From the NCBI GenBank assembly GCA_018823135.1, contig JAHJJF010000034.1, positions 1 through 45,977 on the forward strand: DNA of 45,977 bases, read 5' to 3'. The stretch's first letter is position 1. The number at the start of each line of letters is the position of its first letter. The position numbers were made by a program, and so were the translations under genes. The stretch comes from Pseudomonadota bacterium (lineage in GTDB: Bacteria; Desulfobacterota; Desulfobulbia; Desulfobulbales; CALZHT01). This document shows, in pieces, positions 38,306 to 45,977 of this stretch. A model generated the notes under the pieces. It did not search any database, was not told the origin of the DNA, and worked only from the letters and a program-made list of their open reading frames with translations.

Positions 38306-39327
38306 TGATTGAAAAACGCGTTAGTGTTTCTCCTCTCGGCCAGATATTCATGGCCGGTTTGCCGGGAAAGGACCTGGACCCTTCAACGCTGCGGCTGATT
38401 TGTGAAAAAGGGATAAATAATTTTATAATCTTTAAAAGGAATGTTCAAACCCCGGCGCAGTTAACAGGCCTTTGCAGAGATATTGTCTGGGCCTGCAGGG
38501 AAAATGATCTGCAGTCGCCTATTATTTCAATTGATCAGGAGGGCGGATCTGTTGCCAGATTGCCTCCTCCTTTTTCTCAGTTTGCCGGTGCACGAAAACT
38601 GTCTGAGTCTCACAACCCCGAAAATGCAGTATCGGATTACGCCCGGATTTGCGCGCAGGAACTCAAAAATGTCGGTATTACCATGAACCTGGCGCCGGTA
38701 CTTGATGTGTGTCCCAAAGACCGGGGTTTTTTTATGGAAGACCGGGTGTACGGCAGCACATATCAAGAAGTTGTGGAGCTGGGATGTTCGGTAATCCGGG
38801 TAATGCAGGAACAAGGGATTGCTGCCTGCGGCAAACATTTCCCCGGGCTTGGGAGAGCGGTGCTTGATCCCCACGAACGATTGCCTGTGGTGGAATCATC
38901 ATTGGAGATCCTCGAAAAAGAGGATTTTATTCCTTTTGTCGAGGCTGTTTCTGCAGGGGTTGCAGCGATCATGACCTCTCATACGATTTATACCGGTTTG
39001 GATCACCAATATCCGGCAACAATGTCAGAAAAGATTTTAACCGGGCTTCTCAGGAATACAATGAAGTTTGACGGGGTCATCATCACCGATGACCTTGAAA
39101 TGGGTGCGATTGAAACCAACGGTTTGGTCAGTGATGCCAGTGTCAAGGCGTTTAAGGCCGGCGCAGATCTTCTGCTGATCTGCCATGATCATAATAAGGT
39201 TGAGCGGGCCTATGATGCAATGCATGCAAAAATTTCTAAAGGGGAGATTACTGATGCAAGGCTTCAGGCATCGCTCAAGAGAATTCAAGGCCTCAGTGAC
39301 AGGTTTGCGAAAGATTGCGCAACTTAG
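38305..39327 (+). CDS. nagZ: Beta-N-acetylhexosaminidase NagZ (GH3)
   Basis: This 340-aa family 3 glycoside hydrolase removes terminal GlcNAc from muropeptides in cell-wall recycling. The motifs ISIDQEGGSVARLPPPFSQF, NLAPVLDV, the family signature KHFPGLGRAVLDPHERLP (catalytic His on the flexible loop) and VIITDDLEMGAIE (nucleophile Asp) are all present. No signal peptide, consistent with a cytoplasmic enzyme. The ATG overlaps the queC stop by one base. Confidence 0.95.
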   Translation: MIEKRVSVSPLGQIFMAGLPGKDLDPSTLRLICEKGINNFIIFKRNVQTPAQLTGLCRDIVWACRENDLQSPIISIDQEGGSVARLPPPFSQFAGARKLSESHNPENAVSDYARICAQELKNVGITMNLAPVLDVCPKDRGFFMEDRVYGSTYQEVVELGCSVIRVMQEQGIAACGKHFPGLGRAVLDPHERLPVVESSLEILEKEDFIPFVEAVSAGVAAIMTSHTIYTGLDHQYPATMSEKILTGLLRNTMKFDGVIITDDLEMGAIETNGLVSDASVKAFKAGADLLLICHDHNKVERAYDAMHAKISKGEITDARLQASLKRIQGLSDRFAKDCAT

Positions 39328-39720
39328 TGAAAATACGAGATAAAAACAATATTTTCATTGATGGGTCGTTAAAAAATAATAAGTTGCATAATGAAAAAGG
39401 AGTTGTATATTACTCGATTTTTTATGGTAACCTGAAGGTACAGACGCAGCTCTTTAATTTTATAGAATGCGTAACAGCTTCGAATTCATCCGGTTATTGC
39501 CTTGTAATATATGCCTTTACTGGATGGACATGGCGTGACAACTACTTGTAAGGATTTTATCAGTTTTCAATTATTAGCATAAATTTTTTGGGAAAGTTTT
39601 TTACTCAGGCCCTTGAAACAGGATTTTTTACTAAATTCCCAGCGCTTCAGAGCCCGGGGTTGCTTATCTGGGTGTTGAAGCATTTTTCAGGGCGCCGAAT
39701 TCATATTAAGGAGGAAATCA
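39328..39720. other. Intergenic region before the HPF-cold-shock gene
   Basis: 393 bp. An open frame of 78 codons (39315-39551) lacks protein-like pattern and a ribosome site. At 39644-39688, GCTTCA-GA-GCCC pairs with GGGT-GT-TGAAGC and is followed by ATTTTTC, a weak terminator or leader hairpin about 35 bases before the next start codon. Confidence 0.4.
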
Positions 39721-40254
39721 ATGGAAGTTCAGGTTGAAGCTCGGAATTTGGAAATACGAAAATCGTGGCAGGAAAAAATCGAAGACGAGAAAGAGAGATT
39801 GAATCGGCATCATCCCGGATTGGTTCACAACCTACGTATTACCATTGAGGAAACAACCCATCACAAGACCGGCGGTTTCGAGCTGCGAATTGTTGCTTCA
39901 GTCCCCAGTGATACCGTTGTCGTGAAACGAAAAGGGGAGGCGGTTCGACCACTTCTGGTTGAAGCCTTTGATACATTGGGTCTGCAGTTGAAGGAATTTC
40001 AAAGAAAACGGCGGCAGACAAGCAAGGCTCCGGAGGTTGGACGTTCATTGAGTGGTGAAGGGGTAATCAAGAGTCTTTTTGCCTATGAAGCCTATGGATT
40101 TATCGCTACCCCGGAAGGGCAGGAAGTCTATTTTCATGAAAATTCTTTGAAGGATTCGGCCATGGATCAATTGTCGGTGGGCGATGTCGTGAAATTCGGT
40201 GAAGGCGAGGGTGATAAAGGCCCATGCGCTGCCTGGGTGAAAGCAGTAAAATAA
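39721..40254 (+). CDS. HPF/RaiA-type ribosome-associated protein fused to a cold-shock domain
   Basis: This 177-aa protein has two domains. Residues 1 to about 105 match the hibernation-promoting factor/RaiA fold (VEARNLEIRKSWQEKIEDEKERL, then a strand with RITIEETTHH, then VVVKRKGEAVRPLLVEAFD). Residues about 112-177 are a cold-shock (OB) domain: GVIKSLFAYEAYGFIATPEG contains the YGFI RNP1 core, VYFHEN is RNP2, and VGDVVKFGEGEGDKGPCAAWV completes the fold. AGGAGG precedes the ATG. Likely role: binds the small ribosomal subunit and nearby RNA in stress or stationary phase. Confidence 0.88.
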   Translation: MEVQVEARNLEIRKSWQEKIEDEKERLNRHHPGLVHNLRITIEETTHHKTGGFELRIVASVPSDTVVVKRKGEAVRPLLVEAFDTLGLQLKEFQRKRRQTSKAPEVGRSLSGEGVIKSLFAYEAYGFIATPEGQEVYFHENSLKDSAMDQLSVGDVVKFGEGEGDKGPCAAWVKAVK

Positions 40255-40281
40255 CACATTACAATATTCGACGGCGATAAA

Positions 40282-40319
40282 GGGAGCAGTCATTTCGGTG
40301 GCTGTTCCCAAGTTTTTTT
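40282..40319 (+). terminator. Rho-independent terminator before nadA
   Basis: GGGAGCAG pairs with CTGTTCCC (8 bp, one G-T) around a 12-base loop, followed by AAGTTTTTTT. It ends the HPF-cold-shock transcript, 11 bp before nadA. Confidence 0.85.
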
Positions 40320-40330
40320 GGGGTTAAAGA

Positions 40331-41425
40331 ATGGAGTTGCTTGAGCAGGTTGACATAGGACCGGAATTCCTGGAAGGGCAGGAAGAGGCAATCCTTGAGA
40401 GGATAAGGGCCAGAAAAAAGGAGTTCGGTAGCACGCTTCTAATATTGGGGCACCATTATCAGCAGGAAGCGGTTTTTCAATTTGCCGATAAAACCGGTGA
40501 CTCGCTCAAACTTGCCAAGTTCGCTGCACAAGCTGAAGACAGTCGCTTTATCGTTTTTTGCGGGGTGCATTTTATGGCGGAATCAGCGGATATTCTTACG
40601 TCCGTTGAGCAAAAGGTCATACTGCCCGACCTTCGTGCCGGCTGCCCCATGGCCGACATGGCATCAATCGATGAGGTGGAATGGGCCTGGCAGGAACTTG
40701 AAGATGTTGTTGGTGGAGCAAGGATAATTCCTGTTACTTATGTTAATTCCTCAGCAAGGATCAAGGCCTTTGTCGGTGAGCGACAGGGGTCGGTCTGTAC
40801 TTCTTCGAATGCTGAGCGGGTTTTGACCTGGGCGCTGTCAAAGGGAGACAAGGTTTTTTTCTTTCCGGACGAGCATCTTGGGCGGAACTCGGCATATGCG
40901 CTGGGTATTCCTGAAAATGAGGTGGTTCTGTGGAAACGGGGCAAGCGATTGGGGGGCTATACCCCGGCGCAGCTGCAAAAGGCCAGGGTCATTCTCTGGG
41001 ACGGGTATTGCACGGTCCATATGCAGTTTCATGCCGCACAGGTTGAAATGTGGCGCAAAAAAGAGCCTGATATCCGGATCATTGTTCATCCTGAATGCCG
41101 CAATGAAGTGGTGAGTCGCGCCGACCATTATGGATCAACAGAATCAATCATTAATACGATAAGGGAATCACCCGCAGGATCAAAATGGGCGGTTGGTACG
41201 GAGGTCAATCTTGTTAACCGGCTGAGTAAGCAATTTCCGGATAAGGAGATACACTCGTTGTCGCCGTTTCAATGTCTGTGTTCGACAATGTATCGGATAA
41301 AACCGGGGTATCTGCTCTGGGTGCTTGACAATCTCGCGTGTGGTTCTGTGGTGAATCAAATCACTGTTGAAGAAGAAATTGCCGAACGTGCCCGGCTGTC
41401 GCTGGATAGAATGCTTGAAATATGA
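40331..41425 (+). CDS. nadA: Quinolinate synthase NadA
   Basis: NadA condenses iminoaspartate with dihydroxyacetone phosphate to quinolinate for NAD synthesis. The 364-aa protein has LGHHYQQEAVFQFAD, FCGVHFMAESADIL, NSSARIKAF, FFPDEHLGRN, VHPECRNEV and GSTESII. The likely [4Fe-4S] ligands are C105 (AGCPMA), C227 (YCTVH) and a Cys in CLCSTM (C315 or C317). Its cluster needs sulfur from a cysteine desulfurase, and one lies just downstream. A terminator immediately upstream means it needs its own promoter or readthrough. Confidence 0.96.
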   Translation: MELLEQVDIGPEFLEGQEEAILERIRARKKEFGSTLLILGHHYQQEAVFQFADKTGDSLKLAKFAAQAEDSRFIVFCGVHFMAESADILTSVEQKVILPDLRAGCPMADMASIDEVEWAWQELEDVVGGARIIPVTYVNSSARIKAFVGERQGSVCTSSNAERVLTWALSKGDKVFFFPDEHLGRNSAYALGIPENEVVLWKRGKRLGGYTPAQLQKARVILWDGYCTVHMQFHAAQVEMWRKKEPDIRIIVHPECRNEVVSRADHYGSTESIINTIRESPAGSKWAVGTEVNLVNRLSKQFPDKEIHSLSPFQCLCSTMYRIKPGYLLWVLDNLACGSVVNQITVEEEIAERARLSLDRMLEI

Positions 41426-41471
41426 CAAATTCCTCAAAATTTCTCTAACCACCGAGGGGATTCTGCTCAAT

Positions 41472-41498
41472 AACCCCTTGGAGGCGGCAGGGGTTTTT
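41472..41498 (+). terminator. Rho-independent terminator after nadA
   Basis: AACCCCT (41472-41478) pairs with AGGGGTT (41489-41495), then a short T-run. It separates nadA from the cysteine desulfurase gene. Confidence 0.7.
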
Positions 41499-41577
41499 CG
41501 GTTAAAAGAAAGCGCTTTTTTCTGTGAACGCGGAGATCTCAGTGTTTAAAATCCCGCCTTTGCCCTTGGTAAAAAAA

Positions 41578-42726
41578 ATGAAAATCTATTTAGACAATAA
41601 CGCAACAACGCCGGTGGATTCCCAGGTCATTGAGGCAATGCTGCCGTATTTCGATGTGCGGTTCGGCAATCCATCAAGCGGGCATCGGTTTGGTGAGACT
41701 GCAAGACTTGGAGTTGAAAGGGCACGGGGCCAGATCGGCGCTTTGATGAACTGTCATCCCGATAGATTGATTTTTACAAGCGGCGGCTCGGAAGCAAATA
41801 ATCTGGCTATTTTCAGTGCGGTTCATGCCGCTCCTGGAAAAAAACATATCATTGCCTCGGCAGTTGAACATGCATCGGTTCTGGAACCCCTGCGCTATCT
41901 GGAAAAACAACATGGCTATACGGTAGAGTTGCTGCCGGTTGATGAAAAGGGCGGACTCAGCCTTGAAAATCTGGCCCTTGCAATAAAAAGCGACACGGTC
42001 CTTGTATCCCTGATGGCAGCCAACAATGAAACCGGAGTGATCTGGCCGCTGGAGAAAATCAGTGCCATCTGCATGGAGAAAAACGTTTATTATCACTGTG
42101 ATGCGGTTCAATTGATCGGTAAGGCGGCGCTGGATCTAACAGCTCTGCCCATTGATTATCTGGCCGTTTCCGGACATAAACTGCATGGACCCAAAGGTGT
42201 CGGGGTGCTGTATGCGAAAAGAACCGCGCCGCTTTCACCAATAATCCATGGAGCCGGGCAGGAGAAGGGCAACCGGGCTGGCACGGAAAATGTCCCGGGC
42301 ATTGTCGGCCTTGGCATGGCATGTGAGCTTGCAGGAGAGCACCTGGGTATCTTTGAAAAAGAGGTTTCCGTGCTTCGGGACCTGCTCGAAAATGAAATCA
42401 AAACAAGAATTGAAGATGTGATGATTAATGGCGCGGGTATGCCGCGTCTTATAAATACCAGCAATATCAGCTTTCAATATTGTTCTTCTGCGGCCCTGAT
42501 CCAGGAGCTCGACGAAAAAGGTATCGCGGTTTCGGCGCATTCTGCCTGCCAGAGCGGCGACCTTGATCCTTCCCATGTGTTGGCTGCCATGGAGATCCCG
42601 GAAACTTATCTGCACGGAACGCTCAGGATAAGTTTGAGCAGAATGAATAGCCGGGCAGACGTTGATGCCCTGCTGGAAATCCTTCCGGCCATTGTTGCAA
42701 AGCTCCGAAAAGGGTTTGCTCTCTAA
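41578..42726 (+). CDS. Cysteine desulfurase (NifS/IscS family)
   Basis: This 382-aa PLP enzyme removes sulfur from cysteine for Fe-S clusters and thiolation. It starts MKIYLDNNATTPV. SGGSEANNLAI binds the cofactor phosphate, NETGVIWPL follows, SGHKLHGPKGVG carries the PLP lysine, and SAHSACQSGDLDPSHVL carries the catalytic cysteine. The ATG at 41578 fits the family start but has a poor ribosome site. An in-frame GTG at 41542 is preceded by GGAG and would add 12 residues, so the true start is uncertain. No iscU or regulator follows; with nadA upstream it may serve that enzyme's cluster. Confidence 0.93.
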   Translation: MKIYLDNNATTPVDSQVIEAMLPYFDVRFGNPSSGHRFGETARLGVERARGQIGALMNCHPDRLIFTSGGSEANNLAIFSAVHAAPGKKHIIASAVEHASVLEPLRYLEKQHGYTVELLPVDEKGGLSLENLALAIKSDTVLVSLMAANNETGVIWPLEKISAICMEKNVYYHCDAVQLIGKAALDLTALPIDYLAVSGHKLHGPKGVGVLYAKRTAPLSPIIHGAGQEKGNRAGTENVPGIVGLGMACELAGEHLGIFEKEVSVLRDLLENEIKTRIEDVMINGAGMPRLINTSNISFQYCSSAALIQELDEKGIAVSAHSACQSGDLDPSHVLAAMEIPETYLHGTLRISLSRMNSRADVDALLEILPAIVAKLRKGFAL

Positions 42727-42735
42727 ATCAGCAGT

Positions 42736-43404
42736 TCAGAAAGGCCCTGACGCGTGGCACTCTCCGTCAACCGAGACAAACTCAAGATCAGGCAGGATAA
42801 GACAGGTGAGCCTGCCGCCGTAGACCGAACCGGTATCAATGCCGATTTTGTTTTGTTGGATGAATGGCTCCTTGAATGGTGTATGTCCGAAAATCACTTT
42901 TTTCCCGAAATCGTAATCAGACTGAATAAACGAACTTCTTGACCAGAGCATCCAGTCGGATGATTGCTGGGTGAGGTGGACGCCAGGCTTGAGGCCTGCA
43001 TGGACATATATATAGGAGTCATCCTCCCAGTAAAAGTGTAGTTCTTTCAGAAACGAAAGGTGTTCGGGGGGGATGTGTTGCTGTGGTGCTTTGTACGGGG
43101 GGGCCGCCCCATAACTTTGTAATGTCGGGACTCCGCCGAATTCAAGGAAAAAACTCTTTTTTTCACCATCTAGAAATTTAAGAAAGGAAAGCTCGTGGTT
43201 GCCCATAAGGGTCACGACATTGTCATGCCGGGCCTGAAGCAAGAGGATTTCATTGATTACTTCTTTTGAGTCTGGTCCTCTGTCAATATAGTCGCCAAGG
43301 AAGATGATGGTGTCGTTGTGGATGTCCGGTTTGATATTATCAAGGAGCTGTAGCAGGGATCTGTGGCAGCCGTGTATGTCACCGATTACATATGTTCGAT
43401 TCAT
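42736..43404 (-). CDS. PPP-family serine/threonine protein phosphatase
   Basis: This 222-aa metallophosphoesterase has the PPP signatures GDIHGC, LGDYIDRGPDSKEV and LMGNHE with the metal-binding Asp, His and Asn, plus a later HAGL and FGHTPF for the remaining histidines. It resembles bacterial PrpA/PrpB-type protein phosphatases and lambda phosphatase. The ATG at 43404 matches the family start; a start at 43440 would add 12 residues. Neither has a strong ribosome site. It is convergent with the desulfurase gene, 9 bp apart. Target unknown. Confidence 0.88.
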   Translation of the reverse strand: MNRTYVIGDIHGCHRSLLQLLDNIKPDIHNDTIIFLGDYIDRGPDSKEVINEILLLQARHDNVVTLMGNHELSFLKFLDGEKKSFFLEFGGVPTLQSYGAAPPYKAPQQHIPPEHLSFLKELHFYWEDDSYIYVHAGLKPGVHLTQQSSDWMLWSRSSFIQSDYDFGKKVIFGHTPFKEPFIQQNKIGIDTGSVYGGRLTCLILPDLEFVSVDGECHASGPF

Positions 43405-43475
43405 AAGACTGAGTTGCGTCGTCCGGAAAGTAAAGGCCAAAAAACAGGATTCTCTAAAATATTTTTATAGATCAT

Positions 43476-43513
43476 TTTACTTATAAAAACAATAAGGTAT
43501 AATGATTATCATT
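43476..43513 (+). promoter_or_regulatory. Promoter with overlapping Fur-box-like palindrome
   Basis: TTTACT (43476-43481) and TATAAT (43498-43503) with a 16-base spacer. AATGATTATCATT (43501-43513) is a perfect 13-bp palindrome matching the core of the 19-bp Fur box and overlapping the -10. It reads toward the exopolysaccharide operon, about 135 bases before the start codon. Confidence 0.6.
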
Positions 43514-43646
43514 TCGTAGGTGGATGTTTCGGTAACATGGAGCCAATTGTTTCATTTTTTGTTGTTCTAAGATTTCCTTGAGCGTATACTGCTTCCTTTG
43601 TGAAGTGTAACTGCAAATCAATTTTTTAATAAAGCGGAAGGTTACT

Positions 43647-44276
43647 GTGATTTCAAGCAAAAGGGTAAGAAAGACGATTCTATTGATCAGTATTTGCTGC
43701 TTTTGCGGCCTTTTATGTGCTGAATTTTTGGCCGCCGAAGAAGCCCCTGCGAAGATTGAACCTTCTCAGTCGGCAGTGAAAATTTCGGACAAGAGCAGTT
43801 ATATCATTGGGCTTGCAGACCGTCTGGAGGTTCAGGTATGGAAGGAAGAATCTCTTTCCCGGATGGTTACTGTGAGGATCGACGGCAGGATTTCATTGCC
43901 GCTGGTCGGAGATGTCGATGCTGCCGGTCGGTCTCTTGAAGGATTGACCGAGGTTTTGAAGGAGAAGTTGTCCAAGGTTGTATCTGAGCCGGCAGTTACG
44001 GTGATCCTCATAGAAAGTAGAGGTCAGCGATACTACGTGGTCGGCAAAATCAACCAGCCTGGTGAGTTCACAATCGATTTTCCTTTAACTATCCTGCAGG
44101 CCATCGCCCGAAGCGGCGGATTTCTTGAATGGGCCGAAAGGGATGATGTGGTTGTGGTGCGAAGGGAAAACGGCAAGGAAACGTTTCTGAGGTTTGATTA
44201 TGATGCTTTTATCAAAGGAAAAAATCCCGGCCAGAATATTTTGATTAAACCCGGAGATACGATTTTAGTGCCTTGA
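43647..44276 (+). CDS. Wza-like polysaccharide export protein
   Basis: This 209-aa exported protein has an N-terminal hydrophobic signal with several cysteines (ISICCFCGLLC), which may include a lipobox. The Poly_export domain follows: YIIGLADRLEVQVWKEESLSRMVTVRIDGRISLPLVGDVDAAGRSLEGL. A SLBB-type segment (YYVVGKINQPGEFTIDFPLTILQAIARSGG) and the closing IKPGDTILVP complete it. It is short for Wza and close to exopolysaccharide export proteins of XrtA/PEP-CTERM loci. The start is a GTG behind GGAAGG. First gene of an operon with the barrel and chain-length genes. Confidence 0.9.
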   Translation: MISSKRVRKTILLISICCFCGLLCAEFLAAEEAPAKIEPSQSAVKISDKSSYIIGLADRLEVQVWKEESLSRMVTVRIDGRISLPLVGDVDAAGRSLEGLTEVLKEKLSKVVSEPAVTVILIESRGQRYYVVGKINQPGEFTIDFPLTILQAIARSGGFLEWAERDDVVVVRRENGKETFLRFDYDAFIKGKNPGQNILIKPGDTILVP

Positions 44277-44318
44277 TCGAAGGGCGCTTACATGTTGTCA
44301 GTGTAATGAGAAATTCTG

Positions 44319-45587
44319 TTGATACTTTTAATCCGACGGCTCCCGATAATAATTCTGGTAATTGAAACGATTCTGTTGTTGCCATGCATGGCCAATAGCC
44401 GAGAGATAACTCTGGGCGGCAGTGTTTCGGTGAGACAGGATTACGATTCCAACTATTTCCGGACCAAAGAAGATCCTGAATCAGTCTGGACAACGGTTTT
44501 ATCGCCGGGGGTGGATATTTCTGTTGTCGGTATAAAGGACAGCTATATTCTTCATTATACGCCTGAGTATTCCATAAACCAGCGAACCGACGAATACGAG
44601 ATTGATCACCGCCTTTTGTTTACTGCCCAGAGGCAATTTACGTCAGGATTGTCCGGTTCAGTCAACGAGACGTTTACCCGTTCGAATCAGCTTGATAATG
44701 AGAGTGCCGCCCTGCTATCCGACAGAAGGGGGCGTAGTCGATTCTGGATAAATTCTGCTGATGTTTCCGCTAATTACAGTTATGGAAATGGAAGTTTTCT
44801 GGGTTTGGGGTATGCAAACCAGATTTTTGACGAAGAAGAAGAGGATGATAATGATTACGAGAAGCATACCCCATCGGCTAGCATAAGACAGCAATTGACT
44901 CGCAACTGGGGGGCCAGGCTGGGTTATTCATTTATCCGGGGTGATTTTGAACAATCAGTTGACCTGTCATCCCATCAATCCAATGTGACGGTTGATTATC
45001 GCACCTCTGACACCGCCCTCTATTATATGCAATACAGTTATGCGAAAGCCGACTATGAAGAGGAGCTTGACGATTATTCGACCCAGAATATTACGGTTGG
45101 ATTGGAATATGAACTCGGCAAGGGCACAAACGTCAATGTTTCAGGTGGCAGATATTTTCTTACGAAAGATTTAACCTCTGACGCACAAGGTTACAGTTAT
45201 GCGCTTGATTGTGCGAAAACATTTCCAAACGGGTCGCTTTCACTCCGGGGTCGAGGCGGCATGGATGAGCTGCAATTTAATGGAGAAGCGGACGGCCTTT
45301 CAAAATTTTGGGAAATGAATCTTGCGTTTACCTATTCATTAATTCGGAACCTGTCCGTTGGCATGAATAGTTTTTTTAGAAATGATAGATTATTAGATCA
45401 GGATTCGGATCGAAATGAAGACAGTTTCGGGGCCGGATTATCATTTAATTATTCCTTTCAGAAATGGTATTCTGTTCGGCTCGGCTATAATTACCGGCAA
45501 CTTGACGCAGAAGTTGTTGACGACAGTTATGAGGATCATGCTGTTGTTTTGGGAATTACCGGCAAATACGATATCTGGCATTGGTAA
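44319..45587 (+). CDS. Outer-membrane beta-barrel protein of the exopolysaccharide locus
   Basis: This 422-aa exported protein has a short hydrophobic signal (IIILVIETILLLPCMA) and then alternating-residue beta strands throughout, ending in an aromatic residue (DIWHW), as outer-membrane barrels do. Acidic loops (DEEEEDDND about residues 170-178) face outward. It resembles the barrel proteins coded in PEP-CTERM-associated exopolysaccharide operons. The start is TTG at 44319 with only a weak GAG upstream; no in-frame ATG lies before the signal. It follows the export gene by 42 bp. A pore for glycan exit is likely. Confidence 0.78.
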   Translation: MILLIRRLPIIILVIETILLLPCMANSREITLGGSVSVRQDYDSNYFRTKEDPESVWTTVLSPGVDISVVGIKDSYILHYTPEYSINQRTDEYEIDHRLLFTAQRQFTSGLSGSVNETFTRSNQLDNESAALLSDRRGRSRFWINSADVSANYSYGNGSFLGLGYANQIFDEEEEDDNDYEKHTPSASIRQQLTRNWGARLGYSFIRGDFEQSVDLSSHQSNVTVDYRTSDTALYYMQYSYAKADYEEELDDYSTQNITVGLEYELGKGTNVNVSGGRYFLTKDLTSDAQGYSYALDCAKTFPNGSLSLRGRGGMDELQFNGEADGLSKFWEMNLAFTYSLIRNLSVGMNSFFRNDRLLDQDSDRNEDSFGAGLSFNYSFQKWYSVRLGYNYRQLDAEVVDDSYEDHAVVLGITGKYDIWHW

Positions 45588-45681
45588 TGAGCCGGAATAT
45601 CTAACGCATGGAATGATTTGTTAGCGGTTTTTTTGTTACGCCGCAAAGAAAAAAGAAGACAAGAGGCTGGAAAAGCTCCCC

Positions 45682-45977
45682 ATGGAAAAAGAACAGCGCC
45701 AATTACTTAAGAAATACACGGATATCGTCCTTCGCAGGAAAAAAACAATTGTTTTCTTCCTGCTGGCCGGGATAGTTGTCGGTCTGGGCATATATCTGAA
45801 AACCCCGAAAGTCTATCAGTCGACTTCTCTGATCATGTATCAGCAGCAGCAGATAAATCCATCAAAATTCTCTCCTGATCTGAAAAAAAGAACGGAAGAA
45901 ATGGTCCATAACGTGAGTCTTCAGGTTACCAGCAGGACAAGTCTCGAGGAAGTGGTAAAACGCTATGATCTCTACCC
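45682..45977 (+). CDS. Wzz-like chain-length determinant protein (5' part; runs off window)
   Basis: From the ATG at 45682 the frame is open to the end of the window (98 codons). A basic N terminus (LLKKYTDIVLRRKK) is followed by a membrane helix (TIVFFLLAGIVVGLGIYL) and then TPKVYQSTSLIMYQQQQINPSKF, the standard start of a Wzz/GumC-type polysaccharide co-polymerase. Such proteins set the length of exported glycan and often pair with a tyrosine kinase. The order export protein-barrel-Wzz supports an exopolysaccharide operon continuing to the right. Confidence 0.85.
   Translation, partial: MEKEQRQLLKKYTDIVLRRKKTIVFFLLAGIVVGLGIYLKTPKVYQSTSLIMYQQQQINPSKFSPDLKKRTEEMVHNVSLQVTSRTSLEEVVKRYDLY

Noticed and set aside
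39315-39551. 78-codon frame overlapping the end of nagZ
   Set aside because: No ribosome site and no protein-like pattern; probably chance.

Overview
This window looks like chromosome from a Gram-negative anaerobe of the Desulfobacterota (former Deltaproteobacteria), probably near the Desulfobulbales. This is inferred from gene content: a ClpA/ClpS pair, an NhaD antiporter, a TauE/SafE permease with a small membrane partner, a haem-tagged multi-rhodanese selenoprotein, a PEP-CTERM protein, an XrtA-type exopolysaccharide locus and sigma-54 promoters. No tRNA, rRNA, CRISPR array, insertion sequence or prophage gene was seen.

Layout. 1-16.5 kb is mostly housekeeping: a tautomerase and ligA (-), surE-birA (+), metK-ahcY (-), panE and an OB-fold lipoprotein (-), clpS-clpA (-), holA (-), an NAD-dependent epimerase (+), a secreted glutaredoxin (-) and nth-xthA (-). 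16.8-20 kb is a membrane transport block (TauE/SafE permease, small partner, nhaD). 20-22 kb is htpG (-). 22.4-23.2 kb holds three tandem paralogous small membrane proteins behind a sigma-54 promoter with an upstream dyad. 24.2-25.4 kb holds a PEP-CTERM protein behind a sigma-54 promoter with three dyads spaced exactly 32 bp apart.

25.5-34.4 kb is the most striking block. It encodes an NfrB-like processive glycosyltransferase with two MshEN-type c-di-GMP modules, an NfrA-like TPR/outer-membrane protein, a DUF4434/YbcH-like periplasmic protein and, convergently, a UDP-GlcNAc 2-epimerase (WecB). This is the parts list of the E. coli N4 glycan receptor (NGR) pathway, here compact and outside enterobacteria.

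34.6-37.3 kb holds an arsenate reductase with an ArsR-like operator, then a rhodanese gene split by an in-frame TGA. A bacterial-SECIS-like hairpin follows that TGA, so the two halves are read as one 451-aa selenoprotein with a CxxCH haem motif and three rhodanese domains. A MarR regulator lies upstream. 37.5-43.4 kb is cofactor and housekeeping genes (queC, nagZ, an HPF-cold-shock fusion, nadA, a cysteine desulfurase, a PPP phosphatase). 43.6 kb to the end is the start of an exopolysaccharide operon (Wza-like export protein, outer-membrane barrel, Wzz-like chain-length protein cut by the window edge), behind a strong promoter overlapped by a Fur-box-like palindrome.

Two surface polysaccharide systems and a PEP-CTERM protein therefore lie within about 22 kb, which suggests a region devoted to envelope, matrix and biofilm. 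All functional statements rest on motif recognition by eye. No database search was run.
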